Source: Neobacillus mesonae (GTDB lineage: Bacteria; Bacillota; Bacilli; Bacillales; Cytobacillaceae). From it: DNA of 64,000 nt. Position 1 is the stretch's first letter. Each line of letters opens with the position of its first letter. Shown piece after piece: positions 1 through 7,906 of this stretch. The stretch covers positions 2,347,203 to 2,411,202 of the forward strand of contig NZ_KV440949.1 of NCBI RefSeq assembly GCF_001636315.1, read 5' to 3'. The notes beneath the pieces were generated by a model. The model worked only from the letters and a program-made list of their open reading frames with translations. It had not been told where the DNA came from and made no database searches. A program made the translations under genes and the position numbers.

Positions 1-90
1 GGCAACTCCTGATAACGTTAATCTGACAACACCTACGTAGTCCGGTTTGGCCGGAACTTTAATTTCGATATAATCCATCACTTGCTTCAT
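1..90 (-). CDS. rsbW: RsbW, anti-sigma-B factor and serine kinase (5' part)
   Basis: The gene runs off the left edge; only the first 30 codons are visible. They read MKQVMDYIEIKVPAKPDYVG then VVRLTLSGVA, which matches the start of Bacillus RsbW. In the known family, RsbW holds sigma-B inactive and phosphorylates the antagonist RsbV on a serine. GGAGG sits just before the ATG, in the 12-base gap after rsbV, so the two genes are one transcription unit and presumably translationally coupled. sigB itself would lie outside the window. Confidence 0.93.
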   Translation of the reverse strand, partial: MKQVMDYIEIKVPAKPDYVGVVRLTLSGVA

Positions 91-102
91 CGTCCTCCAC
101 CC

Positions 103-417
103 TTAATTTGCAGAAATATTCATCACGTGACTTAAGCCGGTAATCTCAAACAGACGCTTCAATCGATCAGACAGTTCGATCAGCTGCAATTCGCCGCCTG
201 TATTTTTCAGTTGTTTAAACAAACCAACAAACACGCCGAGCCCGGTGCTATCTAAGTAGGACACATCCTGCAGGTTAACAATGATTGTTTTGTTTCCCCC
301 TTCCGCCAGGGGCAGTAACTCCTCCCGTAGCTTCGGCGCCGTAAAGGCATCAATCTCACCGGCCAGCTTCACCTCAATTTCCCTATCATTTTTCTGTTTC
401 TCTATTTTTAAATCCAT
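103..417 (-). CDS. rsbV: RsbV, anti-sigma-B antagonist (STAS domain)
   Basis: A 104-residue single STAS-domain protein of normal length. The YLDSTGLG segment near residue 56 contains the serine that RsbW phosphorylates in this family. Unphosphorylated RsbV binds RsbW and frees sigma-B, so this gene is the switch of the general stress response. It is the first gene of the visible operon, followed closely by rsbW. A sigma-B-type promoter lies about 35-60 bases upstream, fitting the known autoregulation of the locus. Confidence 0.96.
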   Translation of the reverse strand: MDLKIEKQKNDREIEVKLAGEIDAFTAPKLREELLPLAEGGNKTIIVNLQDVSYLDSTGLGVFVGLFKQLKNTGGELQLIELSDRLKRLFEITGLSHVMNISAN

Positions 418-449
418 TTCATAATCACCTCTGATAGTTTACTAGTTAC

Positions 450-475
450 ATACCCGCTCATTCCGAATGCTAAAC
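450..475 (-). promoter_or_regulatory. Sigma-B-type promoter of rsbVW
   Basis: Read on the minus strand, GTTTAG (470-475), a 14-base spacer and GGGTAT (450-455) match the sigma-B consensus GTTTAA-N12-15-GGGTAT. It points into rsbV. Autoregulation of sigB from this position is established in Bacillus; the assignment here is by motif only. Confidence 0.85.
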
Positions 476-599
476 CTCTTTTTTGAAAAAATTTTTTCTT
501 TTAAAATTATACCAAAATATGCTAGGCGGCCGAATAGACCATATGACCTAGCGGATTGCATCCCGCTCCCTTATCAGTGACCACCGTTTATGCTTCGAG

Positions 600-1262
600 C
601 GCTTTTTCATTGGAATCACTTCTCGCGGGTTTTCTGCAAGTTTTGTTTCCAATGACCCTGATTGGAATCACTTCTCATGTTTTTTCTCCGAGTTTGTTTC
701 CAATGACCCTGATTGGAATCACTTCTCTCTTTTTTTCTCCAAGTTTTGTTTCCAATGACCCTGATTGGAATCACTTTTCGTGGGTTTTCTCCGAGTTTTG
801 TTTCAAATGACCCTGATTGGAATCACTTTTCTCTTTTTTCCTCTCAGTTTTGTTTCCAATGACCCTGATTGGAATCACTTCTCTCTTTTTTTCTCCAAGT
901 TTTGTTTCCAATGACCCTGATTGGAATCACTTTTCGTGGGTTTTCTCCGAGTTTTGTTTCCAATAACCCTGATTGGAATCACTTTTCTCTTTTTTCCTCT
1001 CAGTTTTGTTTCCAATGACCCTGATTGGAATCACTTCTCTCTGTTTTTCTCCGAGTTTTGTTTCCAATAACCCTGATTGGAATCACTTTTCTCTTTTTTC
1101 CTCTCAGTTTTGTTTCCAATGACCCCGATTGGAATCACTTTTCTCTCTTTTTCTCCGAGTTTTGTTTCCAATAACCCTGATTGGAATCACTTTTCTCTCT
1201 TTTCCTCTCAGTTTTGTTTCCAATGACCTCGAATGGAATCACTTTTCTCCACTCCCTCTGAG
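600..1262. repeat. Tandem array, 52-bp period, 13 units (TTCCAAT/ATTGGAA core)
   Basis: The 900-base interval between rsbV and the next gene is filled by 13 head-to-tail units. The core is TTCCAAT-N7-ATTGGAA. ATTGGAAT starts at 609, 661, 712, 764, 816, 868, 920, 972, 1024, 1076, 1128 and 1180, with a degenerate copy at 1232. The step is 52 bases throughout, with a single 51. The spacer is pyrimidine-rich on the plus strand (CTTTTCTC, TTTTCCTC). Open frames across it are artefacts of the repeat. There are no unique spacers, so it is not a CRISPR array. Confidence 0.97.
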
Positions 1263-1280
1263 ACTTTTTTCCAATAACCC

Positions 1281-1305
1281 GTTTAAACTTTTATAAACAG
1301 GGTAT
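1281..1305 (+). promoter_or_regulatory. Sigma-B-type promoter of the 51-residue protein gene
   Basis: GTTTAA (1281-1286), a 13-base spacer and GGGTAT (1300-1305) give a perfect match to both sigma-B boxes. It lies 26 bases before the start codon of a small gene and begins about 20 bases after the last unit of the tandem array. Confidence 0.85.
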
Positions 1306-1331
1306 TTAAAAGGACAAGGAGGAGAAATCAG

Positions 1332-1487
1332 ATGGATAAACAATATGAAAAGTTAAGGTACTCTGATAATAGCTCCATGGCGCGGGATTTGAAGGAGATC
1401 AAAAAGCTTGGCAAGGAAATGGAGCAGGAGAAAACCGGCAAAGAGTTGAAGAAAGAGGACGGGCTCACGCAGGACCCGAAGCAATAA
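1332..1487 (+). CDS. Small hydrophilic protein, probable sigma-B regulon member
   Basis: A 51-codon gene starting MDKQYEKLRYSDNSSMARDL and rich in Lys and Glu (KEIKKLGKEMEQEK), with no membrane segment or signal peptide. AAGGAGGAG precedes the ATG at good spacing and a perfect sigma-B-type promoter sits just upstream, so it is very likely a real gene. I do not recognise the family. The composition resembles other small charged general-stress proteins of Bacillus, but that is inference. A perfect inverted repeat immediately downstream may end its transcript. Confidence 0.75.
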   Translation: MDKQYEKLRYSDNSSMARDLKEIKKLGKEMEQEKTGKELKKEDGLTQDPKQ

Positions 1488-1490
1488 CAA

Positions 1491-1537
1491 AGGGTGTCAG
1501 GCACCATGTGAAAATTTCACATGGTGCCTGACACCCT
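1491..1537. repeat. Dispersed GGTGTCAGGCACC inverted repeat, perfect 23-bp arms
   Basis: AGGGTGTCAGGCACCATGTG pairs with its complement across a one-base centre. It sits between two convergent genes and could act as a bidirectional terminator. It is the fullest copy of an element whose GGTGTCAGGCACCA half recurs across the window (about 3311, 14229, 24454, 29389, 30710, 37489, 51646, 54821, 57194, 60151, 60287, 63669). Confidence 0.9.
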
Positions 1538-1554
1538 TCACTGTAACGACATCT

Positions 1555-2766
1555 TTAAATTGCATCTGCTCCGACTGCCGCGGTCTCTTTTCGTTTTCCG
1601 TGCATGAAGTAGTAGAGAACCGTGCTGGCTAGGGCGACGATGGCCATGATGAGATATAGGTTACGGTAGCCGGTTAATGGGATGATATAGCCGATTACGT
1701 ATGGGCCAAATCCCAGTCCGGCGTCCAGTGCGATAAAGTACGTAGATGTTGCCAATCCCATCCTCTCAAGCGGTGTTACTTTCACGGCAATGGCCTGTGA
1801 ACAAGATTGGATATTTCCGAACCCGAATCCAATCAGGACTGCGGCAAGTAAGAAGATTGTGCCGCTCCCGGCTATACTTAATAAGAATAATCCTGCTGCA
1901 AAAAGAAGAAAAGTAGGATACATCACTGAGTTGGCGCCTTTCACATCCATTAATCGTCCTGTGATGGGACGAGATACTAAGATTGCTACAGCATAGACGA
2001 TAAAGAAAAAGCTTGCCACATCTACTAAATGAATTTCAATCGCAAAGAAATTGATAAAAGATAGGACGCTTGCGTAGCCAATGCTGGCAATCATTGTGAC
2101 TAATGCAATCGGCAGCGCTTTAGGCTCAATATAATTGGAAAGCTTGAATCCTCCCTTGACCGCCGCTTTTTTGGCAGCTGCTTTCACTTCCGGCACTTTC
2201 ATAAAAAGGGCAATGATGAAGCTGATGATTCCTAATACTAAGCAGAAGCTAAAAATGGCTGTGTAGCTTGTATGCTGGCTCATGTAAATTCCGATGAAGG
2301 GCCCGATAGCAGTGGCCAAAGTGGTACTCATGCTGTAGTAGCCAATCCCTTCACCTTTACGTGCAGCCGGAATAATCTGGGCGACAATGGTTCCTGTTGC
2401 GGTACTTGCCACCCCTAAAGCTAAACCATGTACCAACCGGGTAAATAGTAAAAAGCTAACCCCTAAATCAATAAAGTATAATAAAGATGTCAAAATAAAA
2501 AAGATCAGGCCGAATAACATCGTTTTCCTATTACCGACAGATTCGATAATGCGGCCGATGACAAGACGCCCAATTAAGGTTCCGATAATAAAAATCCCCG
2601 TCGCAAGTCCAGCTTGAGCTTCACTGGCATGGTAATGATCGACGGCGTAAACCGCGATGGTCACCAATAATAAATAAAAGATTAAGTATAAGAAAAAGTT
2701 CGCGGCCGAAATAATGATAAAATCCTTCGTCCACAATTTTGGTCTTGTTTCCTCCACTCTCTCCAT
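1555..2766 (-). CDS. MFS transporter, 12 membrane segments (YwoG-like)
   Basis: A 403-residue major facilitator with about 12 hydrophobic helices and the loop 2-3 motif as GTLIGRLVIGRIIESVGNRK. A second-half RPITGRLMDVKG loop also fits. The cytoplasmic linker after helix 6 is short and Lys/Ala-rich. It is probably a drug or metabolite exporter; the substrate cannot be read from sequence. It starts 3 bases after the stop of a MarR gene and must be co-transcribed with it, a common efflux-pump arrangement. The pairing resembles B. subtilis ywoG-ywoH. Confidence 0.88.
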   Translation of the reverse strand: MERVEETRPKLWTKDFIIISAANFFLYLIFYLLLVTIAVYAVDHYHASEAQAGLATGIFIIGTLIGRLVIGRIIESVGNRKTMLFGLIFFILTSLLYFIDLGVSFLLFTRLVHGLALGVASTATGTIVAQIIPAARKGEGIGYYSMSTTLATAIGPFIGIYMSQHTSYTAIFSFCLVLGIISFIIALFMKVPEVKAAAKKAAVKGGFKLSNYIEPKALPIALVTMIASIGYASVLSFINFFAIEIHLVDVASFFFIVYAVAILVSRPITGRLMDVKGANSVMYPTFLLFAAGLFLLSIAGSGTIFLLAAVLIGFGFGNIQSCSQAIAVKVTPLERMGLATSTYFIALDAGLGFGPYVIGYIIPLTGYRNLYLIMAIVALASTVLYYFMHGKRKETAAVGADAI

Positions 2767-2769
2767 CTC

Positions 2770-3195
2770 CTATTGAATAATATTTTTTCGTATTTCCTCC
2801 ATCATAGTGATGGTCGTTTTTAACTCTTCCTCTGATATCCCCTGTAAAATTTCTTCTTCGTATTCATCAACCGTCACACGAACGGTTTGATACAATTGTT
2901 TACCTGCGTCCGTCAATTGCATCCGTTTTTCGCGTTTATCCTCTCCAGGGACATGCGCGACATAGCCTAATTTCTCTAATTGACTAATCGTCCTGGTGAT
3001 GGTTGGTTTCTCGACACCCTGGTAATTGGAAAGCTCCACCAATGTGGCTGAGCCGAAGTTTTCCAGGTAGTAAATAATTGTCCATTGCGCCCGGTGCAGC
3101 TCATGCTTGCCAAGCTCGATATTTAGCCTTCTTTCAAACGGGCGATACAGCATTAGTAGTTGATGAAAAAACTTTCGTGAGTAATTAATTGTCAA
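2770..3195 (-). CDS. MarR-family regulator of the adjacent efflux pump
   Basis: A 141-residue winged-helix protein. The recognition region is VELSNYQGVEKPTITRTISQLEKLGYV and the wing has EDKREKRMQLTDAGKQ, both typical of MarR. It is the first gene of a two-gene unit with an MFS transporter. An inverted repeat ATAGTTA-N7-TAACTAT lies about 30 bases upstream, so autoregulation with release by a ligand is likely. This is inference from the family and the operator-like site. Confidence 0.9.
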   Translation of the reverse strand: MTINYSRKFFHQLLMLYRPFERRLNIELGKHELHRAQWTIIYYLENFGSATLVELSNYQGVEKPTITRTISQLEKLGYVAHVPGEDKREKRMQLTDAGKQLYQTVRVTVDEYEEEILQGISEEELKTTITMMEEIRKNIIQ

Positions 3196-3223
3196 TCACC
3201 GTCCAAATTAGTTATCAAGAGTA

Positions 3224-3244
3224 ATAGTTATCAAAGGTAACTAT
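3224..3244. promoter_or_regulatory. Candidate MarR operator (ATAGTTA-N7-TAACTAT)
   Basis: A perfect 7-bp inverted repeat lies upstream of the MarR-MFS unit. The left half also occurs as a direct repeat, TAGTTATCAA, around 3209 and 3226. Position and symmetry fit a MarR dimer site; no other function is apparent. Confidence 0.6.
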
Positions 3245-3310
3245 CTAACGTTAACAGAATTGAGTAAATGTGTCAATACTGTGAACGATTAATCCCCCAT
3301 TCTTACCTAA

Positions 3311-3361
3311 AAAGGGTGTCAGGCACCATGTGAATTTTTCACATAGTGCCTGACACCCTTT
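3311..3361. repeat. Dispersed GGTGTCAGGCACC inverted repeat, copy 2
   Basis: This has the same 20-plus base arms as the 1491 copy, with one mismatch in the right arm (CACATAGTGCC instead of CACATGGTGCC). It lies between the MarR promoter region and the 3' end of the S66 peptidase gene. It could terminate the latter transcript. Confidence 0.9.
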
Positions 3362-3400
3362 AACTAGGCCCCTTTTATTTAGTATAGGCAGATATAAAAG

Positions 3401-4438
3401 CTATTCCACCCCGCTTTCGAGAATTGAAAATGTCACCTTTGTACAATCAATTTCTGCCATTGCCCCATACGGCAAAATAAACTTTGGTTCGGTGTGGCCG
3501 AAATTCAAATTATAAAGAATCGGCAGGTCCTCTAAAGAGTATTCCTTCATCACCTTCAAGATTTCATGTTTATATTCTTCGTAATACATCTCATCTTGCG
3601 GCTTACCAAAAATAATTCCCTTCGTTTTCTGCAGAATTCCTTGGGCCGCATAATTACGCAGCCAATACCGAATATACGTGGGATCTGGCTTATCCTCAGA
3701 TGTTTCAAAGAAAAGAATGCTATTTTCCCAATATTTTTTCTCAGGCCAAAGTTCCGTTCCTTTCACAAACTCCAGCACTTCGATACATCCGCCAATCAAA
3801 CGCCCTTGGGCTATACCTGATCCTTGAAGCAGTTCATATCCCGTGTTCGGCCGCATCTTCCGACGTTTATCTTTATTCGCTTCAATCCACTCCAAACGCT
3901 CACTCGTCCATTCTTTAACCGGTTGAATTTCGCCAATAGCCTCAGTGGAAAAAAGCGTCCGCTTCACCATTTCAATCGTATACGGATCCATCTCCACGTT
4001 TTCAGCAAAATCAGTTAAAATCGCCGGACCGTAAAAGGAAGAAACCCCCGCTTTATGACAAAATAAATGAGAAATAGTCACATCGGAGTACCCCATAAAA
4101 ATTTTCGGATTTTTGCGGATTACATCAAAATCAATATAAAGAAGTAAGCGAATACTTTCCTCCCCGCCAATATTAGCAAAGATTCCCTTAATCCTTTCAT
4201 CGCTAAACGCCGTCATCAAATCCTCCGCACGAGCCTGGGGATTGTTATAAAGATACTCTCCGCCCTTCAAACTATTGGGCATCGGGACAACCTTCAACCC
4301 AAAAACCTCTTCCAGTCTCTTTACTCCTTGCTCATAACGCCATCTAAGCTCAGGGTCACCTGCCCCGCCCCAGGAAGGACTTACCGTCGCTACACAATCG
4401 CCCGGCTGAAATTTCTTCGGCTTGATTAACACATTCAC
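3401..4438 (-). CDS. S66 family peptidase (LD-carboxypeptidase / MccF-like)
   Basis: A 345-residue cytoplasmic enzyme. The nucleophile elbow is GYSDVTISHLF near residue 117, and the Glu and His of the S66 triad are likely in LIGGCIEVLEF and NFGHTEPKFILP. Its overall length and insertions resemble MccF-type members, which cleave microcin C-like acyl-sulfamoyl adenylates, more than the about 300-residue LdcA enzymes of murein recycling. The substrate is therefore open. It is monocistronic, with no partner genes beside it. Confidence 0.88.
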   Translation of the reverse strand: MNVLIKPKKFQPGDCVATVSPSWGGAGDPELRWRYEQGVKRLEEVFGLKVVPMPNSLKGGEYLYNNPQARAEDLMTAFSDERIKGIFANIGGEESIRLLLYIDFDVIRKNPKIFMGYSDVTISHLFCHKAGVSSFYGPAILTDFAENVEMDPYTIEMVKRTLFSTEAIGEIQPVKEWTSERLEWIEANKDKRRKMRPNTGYELLQGSGIAQGRLIGGCIEVLEFVKGTELWPEKKYWENSILFFETSEDKPDPTYIRYWLRNYAAQGILQKTKGIIFGKPQDEMYYEEYKHEILKVMKEYSLEDLPILYNLNFGHTEPKFILPYGAMAEIDCTKVTFSILESGVE

Positions 4439-4546
4439 TCTCTCCCTTATATCCTTCGATTAACAGAAACATTTTTAAATACTTATTCGCTTATCAATAT
4501 TAGTTTCCTTCTTTTCATTCACAAAAAAAGAGCCAACTTTAAGCAG

Positions 4547-5014
4547 TCAGCCCGCGGGTTCATTTTGAAAAGTAATTTTTTCATAAAACTTCTGAAAGGC
4601 GTAATTGATAAAGGCATTTGTAACAAGAAGGGCAAAAAACATGGTTTGGCTAACCTTAATTTTAAAGAAGTTTATTTTTCTAAAAAAAGCGAGGATCGGA
4701 AACGCATATATGTAATCGGCGACGATATTGATTAAGGAATATAAGAAAAATTTCCCCTTCGACAAATGGAACGCCCATAAATTTGCGAAAAAGTATGGTC
4801 CTGCAATTAAAACCAGCACATGACACATCATCGCAGCTGGTCCGCCCTTTACTTTCCAAAGCTTGTGAACAGTAAAATAGAAAATCTCGATCATAACCAC
4901 GGTAGATGAAAATAAGGTCACTGGCAAATATTTAATGAACGATTTCTTTGGAAGCTGCCAGGCCGCCAAAATGGAACATAACACTAAAACGGTTCTAATT
5001 ATATTTTTTAACAT
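4547..5014 (-). CDS. Small membrane protein, CBO0543-like, function unknown
   Basis: A 155-residue protein with about four to five hydrophobic helices (residues roughly 4-20, 30-50, 60-80, 90-110, 122-140). The VTLFSSTVVMIEIFYF and KLWKVKGGPAA segments resemble the CBO0543 family common in Bacillus. No enzyme motif is visible. The 3' end overlaps AAAAAAAGAGCC sequence that could form part of a weak terminator. A second member of the same type appears to lie at 19784-20317. Confidence 0.7.
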   Translation of the reverse strand: MLKNIIRTVLVLCSILAAWQLPKKSFIKYLPVTLFSSTVVMIEIFYFTVHKLWKVKGGPAAMMCHVLVLIAGPYFFANLWAFHLSKGKFFLYSLINIVADYIYAFPILAFFRKINFFKIKVSQTMFFALLVTNAFINYAFQKFYEKITFQNEPAG

Positions 5015-5096
5015 CCGATAAAGTCCTCCAACGTTTTTTTTAATTTGTTCAATGAAAATGATTATTATACCAAGCGGGGCAATGGATTTAGTGCAA

Positions 5097-5134
5097 ATAA
5101 AAGTCTGTATCAGCGGATGATACAGGCTTTTATT
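5097..5134. terminator. Hairpin with A/T flanks between divergent genes
   Basis: AAAAG-CTGTATCA pairs with TGATACAG-CTTTT around a 5-base loop, giving a bidirectional terminator shape. Its place between two divergent genes, upstream of the VanZ -10 (TATAAT at 5161), is odd for a terminator. It may insulate the two promoters. Confidence 0.6.
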
Positions 5135-5185
5135 TAGAATCTTCTATTTCCTAAAAATGTTATAATATAGAAAAGGAGTAAAAGG

Positions 5186-5797
5186 ATGGACTTTATGCTG
5201 TTAAACTCTTCACTCGCCTATTTGCTTGGATTTATTGCAAGTTTAGTTTATGTCATTGTTCAATTATGCAGAAGGTTTTTTGGAAAAAAGGAATTAAGCC
5301 TGTGGCGGATATTTCTATTTGCTACCTTTTTTATCTATATTTCTGTTGTTATAGGACTTACTCTTTTCCCCATACCAGTAGGTTCTCATTTGTTATCTGT
5401 TCTTAGGGGGAATAGTTATTTTTCCAATAATAATTTTATACCGTTCAAATCCATCATCGAAACAGCATCCTTACATATTAGAACAGCAAACTGGTATCAA
5501 TTAATCAGACAATTAGGCGGAAATCTGTTCTTATTATTTCCTTTAGGAATCTATTTGCCGCTGTTGTTCAAGCTGCGTTTTAAAACTTTATTGTTGCTGG
5601 GGATTGGTTCCTCATTATCGATTGAAATGTTGCAATTCCTTATTGGACGGATGATCCAACTAAACTACCGCTCTATTGACGTTGATGACCTTATTCTCAA
5701 TTCTGCCGGCGCAGTAATCGGTTATCTGATGATGAAATATTTTATGATGGCTTTTTTTAAAAAGAATACTTCACTAAATGAATGGTTGGGGGCTTGA
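5186..5797 (+). CDS. VanZ-family membrane protein
   Basis: A 203-residue protein with five predicted membrane helices. It carries the VanZ core: GLTLFPIPVG, NNNFIPFKSI, a helix with GGNLFLLFPLGIYLP, then SIEMLQFLIGR and RSIDVDDLILNSAGAVIGY. VanZ relatives are linked to low-level teicoplanin resistance, but most members have no known role. AAAAGGAG precedes the ATG, and a -10 TATAAT at 5161 suggests a sigma-A promoter. A small membrane protein gene follows 4 bases after the stop. Confidence 0.92.
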   Translation: MDFMLLNSSLAYLLGFIASLVYVIVQLCRRFFGKKELSLWRIFLFATFFIYISVVIGLTLFPIPVGSHLLSVLRGNSYFSNNNFIPFKSIIETASLHIRTANWYQLIRQLGGNLFLLFPLGIYLPLLFKLRFKTLLLLGIGSSLSIEMLQFLIGRMIQLNYRSIDVDDLILNSAGAVIGYLMMKYFMMAFFKKNTSLNEWLGA

Positions 5798-5801
5798 GAA
5801 A

Positions 5802-5969
5802 GTGAAAAATTCGCTTTACACGTTATATTTTGTGGTGCTGGCAATTGTTTCGATTTTCACAGGAGAAATTGTCACATTTGTGATGCTCGGAGTTATATTA
5901 ATTAGTTTGACCAATATCCATACTACATTAAAAGATATATTAAAAACGTTGAAGGATAAGGGGAAATAA
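5802..5969 (+). CDS. Small two-helix membrane protein downstream of vanZ
   Basis: A 55-residue protein starting at GTG 5802 (KNSLYTLYFVVLAIVSIFTG), chosen because GGGGG lies upstream; an in-frame ATG at 5778 would overlap vanZ. It has two hydrophobic stretches (about 4-20 and 22-38) and a charged tail LKDILKTLKDKGK. It is translationally adjacent to the VanZ-like gene and probably co-expressed. No family is recognised. Confidence 0.6.
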   Translation: MKNSLYTLYFVVLAIVSIFTGEIVTFVMLGVILISLTNIHTTLKDILKTLKDKGK

Positions 5970-5998
5970 CCGGATAAGGTGTTTATATAATACATAGG

Positions 5999-6180
5999 CG
6001 TGCACGTTGGGATTTTCTATGTGCACGCCGCTGGGGCTTTTTCTATTTAATGTGTTCATTGGAACCCTCTATGTGCACTTTTTTAGCAATTTCCCTTCTA
6101 AATGTGTTCATTGAAACCCTCTATGGGCACCTTTTTAGCAATTCTCTTTCTAAATGTGTTCATTGAAATCGTCCATATAA
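5999..6180. repeat. Tandem array, 52-bp period, about 3.5 units (GTG..CAC core)
   Basis: Units start at 6000, 6052, 6104 and 6156, an exact 52-base step. The core is GTGTTCATTG-N8-TATGTGCAC and the first unit has a strong GGCGTGCAC/GTGCACGCC stem. The spacer is TTTTTTAGCAATTTCCC-like, pyrimidine-rich on the plus strand. The first hairpin, followed by a T-run, may terminate the vanZ unit. The array fills the gap between convergent genes. Confidence 0.9.
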
Positions 6181-6262
6181 AGCTTTTAAAAACTCCTTAT
6201 ATAATAGCGAAATTTTCCTCATCCTAAATAAAAAAAACCCCCTATAAAAGGAAGATTCCGTT

Positions 6263-6556
6263 TTAGTTTCTAAATGATAGCCCCTTTTCCTCCAACGCTG
6301 CCCGAAGCTTCGGCAGTGACGCCTGCCCCATGCCGTGAAATTGCAAAATTTCTTTTTCACTATATATCGCCAGATCCTCTAAAGTGGTAATCCCCTTGTT
6401 CTCCAATGCGCGTCTTGCCGGTGCCGAAAGCAATGAAAGAAATCCGCTTTCCGGTTTGCGTTCCTGCTCGCACGTCGGACAGGTTGGACAATCACTGCTT
6501 TTATAAAACTTATGTCCTTTCTCGCAAGTTCTTAAGGTCTTTTTGGACGTTGTCAT
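6263..6556 (-). CDS. Small protein with zinc-ribbon-like N-terminus and RNA polymerase alpha-CTD-like domain
   Basis: A 97-residue protein starting at the ATG preceded by GAGGTGATT (an upstream in-frame start at 6604 lacks a ribosome site). Residues 10-33 carry CEKGHKFYKSSDCPTCPTCE, a probable metal site. Residues 42-95 (LLSAPARRALENKGITTLED, then HGMGQASLPKLRAALEEKGL) resemble the helix-hairpin-helix C-terminal domain of RNA polymerase alpha. A nucleic-acid binding role is plausible. It stands alone. Confidence 0.8.
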   Translation of the reverse strand: MTTSKKTLRTCEKGHKFYKSSDCPTCPTCEQERKPESGFLSLLSAPARRALENKGITTLEDLAIYSEKEILQFHGMGQASLPKLRAALEEKGLSFRN

Positions 6557-6770
6557 ATTAAAATCACCTCTTTTTTTTCTGTAAAAATCTCTTTCATCTG
6601 TCATTATATCCCGTTGAATACATTTCCCTCAGTCTCAAGTTCTTTTCCATTGGTAATTCAATAATATAAAGATTCGTTAAGCTATGGCCATTTCCTTTTT
6701 TAAAAAATAAAAGGAAATTAATTATCGTAAAGCGAAATAAATGAAGAAGTTTCATTTTAGGAGGATCACC

Positions 6771-7274
6771 TTGAACAACACGCTGACAATCAAAGCCTTA
6801 AAGTTTCCCGATATCCCTCATTATGAGTGGGAAGGAACCATCCTGCAAAAAACGCCTGATTATATCATTGTCCATTGCAAATATGGGCGGAAATTAGTTC
6901 ACCATACAAAAAAGAAGGTTTTCACTATACCTAATACCTCTATAGAGTATTTTTCATTCAAGGAATGGTTTACCGCCGCGCTGGAAGTTGAAGACAGTGC
7001 GCTCGTTTCTGGTTATTGCAATGTTGCCATGCCTTCTGTGTTAAAAAATAATGAACTACAATTTGTCGATTTGGACCTGGATTATATAAAAAAGAGAAAC
7101 CAGGATTGGGAAGTGGTCGACGAAGATGAATTTGAATCCAACAGTTTGAAATATCAATATCCACCGGAATTAAAGCAAGAAGCTCTATTGGCTTTAGAAA
7201 GGCTGCAGGATTTTGTGAAGAGCGGCAGATTCCCTTTTAATCAGGAAATTGTGTCACTATTAAAGCGAAGTTGA
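6771..7274 (+). CDS. DUF402 family protein (possible nucleotide phosphatase)
   Basis: A 167-residue protein from TTG 6771, chosen because a perfect AGGAGG (6759-6764) sits 6 bases before it; the in-frame ATG at 6741 lacks a site. The DUF402 core is visible: HYEWEGTILQKTPDYIIVHC, the SIEYFSFKEWF strand, GYCNVAMP and the DLDLDY metal-ligand segment, then a C-terminal helix with LKQEALLALERLQ. Some family members are nucleoside di/triphosphatases (Ntdp); the activity of this one is unproven. Its stop overlaps the region before the GNAT gene. Confidence 0.8.
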   Translation: MNNTLTIKALKFPDIPHYEWEGTILQKTPDYIIVHCKYGRKLVHHTKKKVFTIPNTSIEYFSFKEWFTAALEVEDSALVSGYCNVAMPSVLKNNELQFVDLDLDYIKKRNQDWEVVDEDEFESNSLKYQYPPELKQEALLALERLQDFVKSGRFPFNQEIVSLLKRS

Positions 7275-7306
7275 AACTGCTCAAAATAATTGGAGGCGAT
7301 TTTTCA

Positions 7307-7846
7307 ATGATTGAACTAAAATATTTTGACCGCTCAGATTTCAAACAACTGATTGATTGGATTGATTCCCCTCAATTCATGCTTCAATGGTCAGGTCCTA
7401 CTTTTGAATACCCTTTAACGGAAAGTCAGTTGGAAAAATACATCGAGAATGCCAATAGCGAAAACGCAGAAGCCATGATTTATAAAGTAATAGAAAGCGA
7501 AACGGGAAAGGTTATTGGCCATATTTCTTTAGGAAGAATCGACCAAAAACACAAATCGGCCAGAATCGGAAAAGTGTTAATCGGCGACCAAAGTGTACGC
7601 GGCAAAGGAATCGGGCAGCAAATGATTAACGAAATCCTAAAAATTGCCTTTGAGGAACTCCACCTGCACCGTGTCAGCCTAGGCGTATTTGACTTCAACA
7701 CCTCTGCCATCACCTGCTACGAAAAAGCCGGATTCATCAAAGAGGGATTACTCAGAGATTCGAGTAAAAACGGTGATGAATACTGGAGCCAATGGGAAAT
7801 GAGTATTTTAGAAAATGAATGGCAGGAGATGAAGCACGGACTTTAA
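7307..7846 (+). CDS. GNAT N-acetyltransferase (RimJ/RimL-like)
   Basis: A 179-residue acetyltransferase. The ATG at 7307 follows GGAGG at 7292 and is preferred to an upstream TTG. The acetyl-CoA loop is RIGKVLIGDQSVRGKGIGQQ, followed by HRVSLGVFDFNTSAITCYEKAGF, the typical RimJ/RimL end. The substrate is unknown. It lies 32 bases after the DUF402 gene and probably shares its transcript. A hairpin terminator follows. Confidence 0.9.
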   Translation: MIELKYFDRSDFKQLIDWIDSPQFMLQWSGPTFEYPLTESQLEKYIENANSENAEAMIYKVIESETGKVIGHISLGRIDQKHKSARIGKVLIGDQSVRGKGIGQQMINEILKIAFEELHLHRVSLGVFDFNTSAITCYEKAGFIKEGLLRDSSKNGDEYWSQWEMSILENEWQEMKHGL

Positions 7847-7870
7847 AGCGGTAATTTTCCCCAATAAATT

Positions 7871-7899
7871 AGACCCCACTGGGAACTGGGGTCTTTTTA
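7871..7899. terminator. Rho-independent terminator (AGACCCCA/TGGGGTCT)
   Basis: An 8-bp stem with an 8-base loop followed by TTTTTA lies between the convergent GNAT and uppP genes. It can serve both directions. Confidence 0.88.
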
Positions 7900-7906
7900 G
7901 TTTAAA

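Noticed and set aside
556..810. ORF of 84 codons across the first tandem array
   Set aside because: It translates the repeat itself (FPMTLIGITS repeated), lacks a ribosome site, and its frame follows only from the repeat length.
600..1262. CRISPR array
   Set aside because: The period is regular but the spacers are repeated too, so there are no unique spacers, and no cas gene is in the window.
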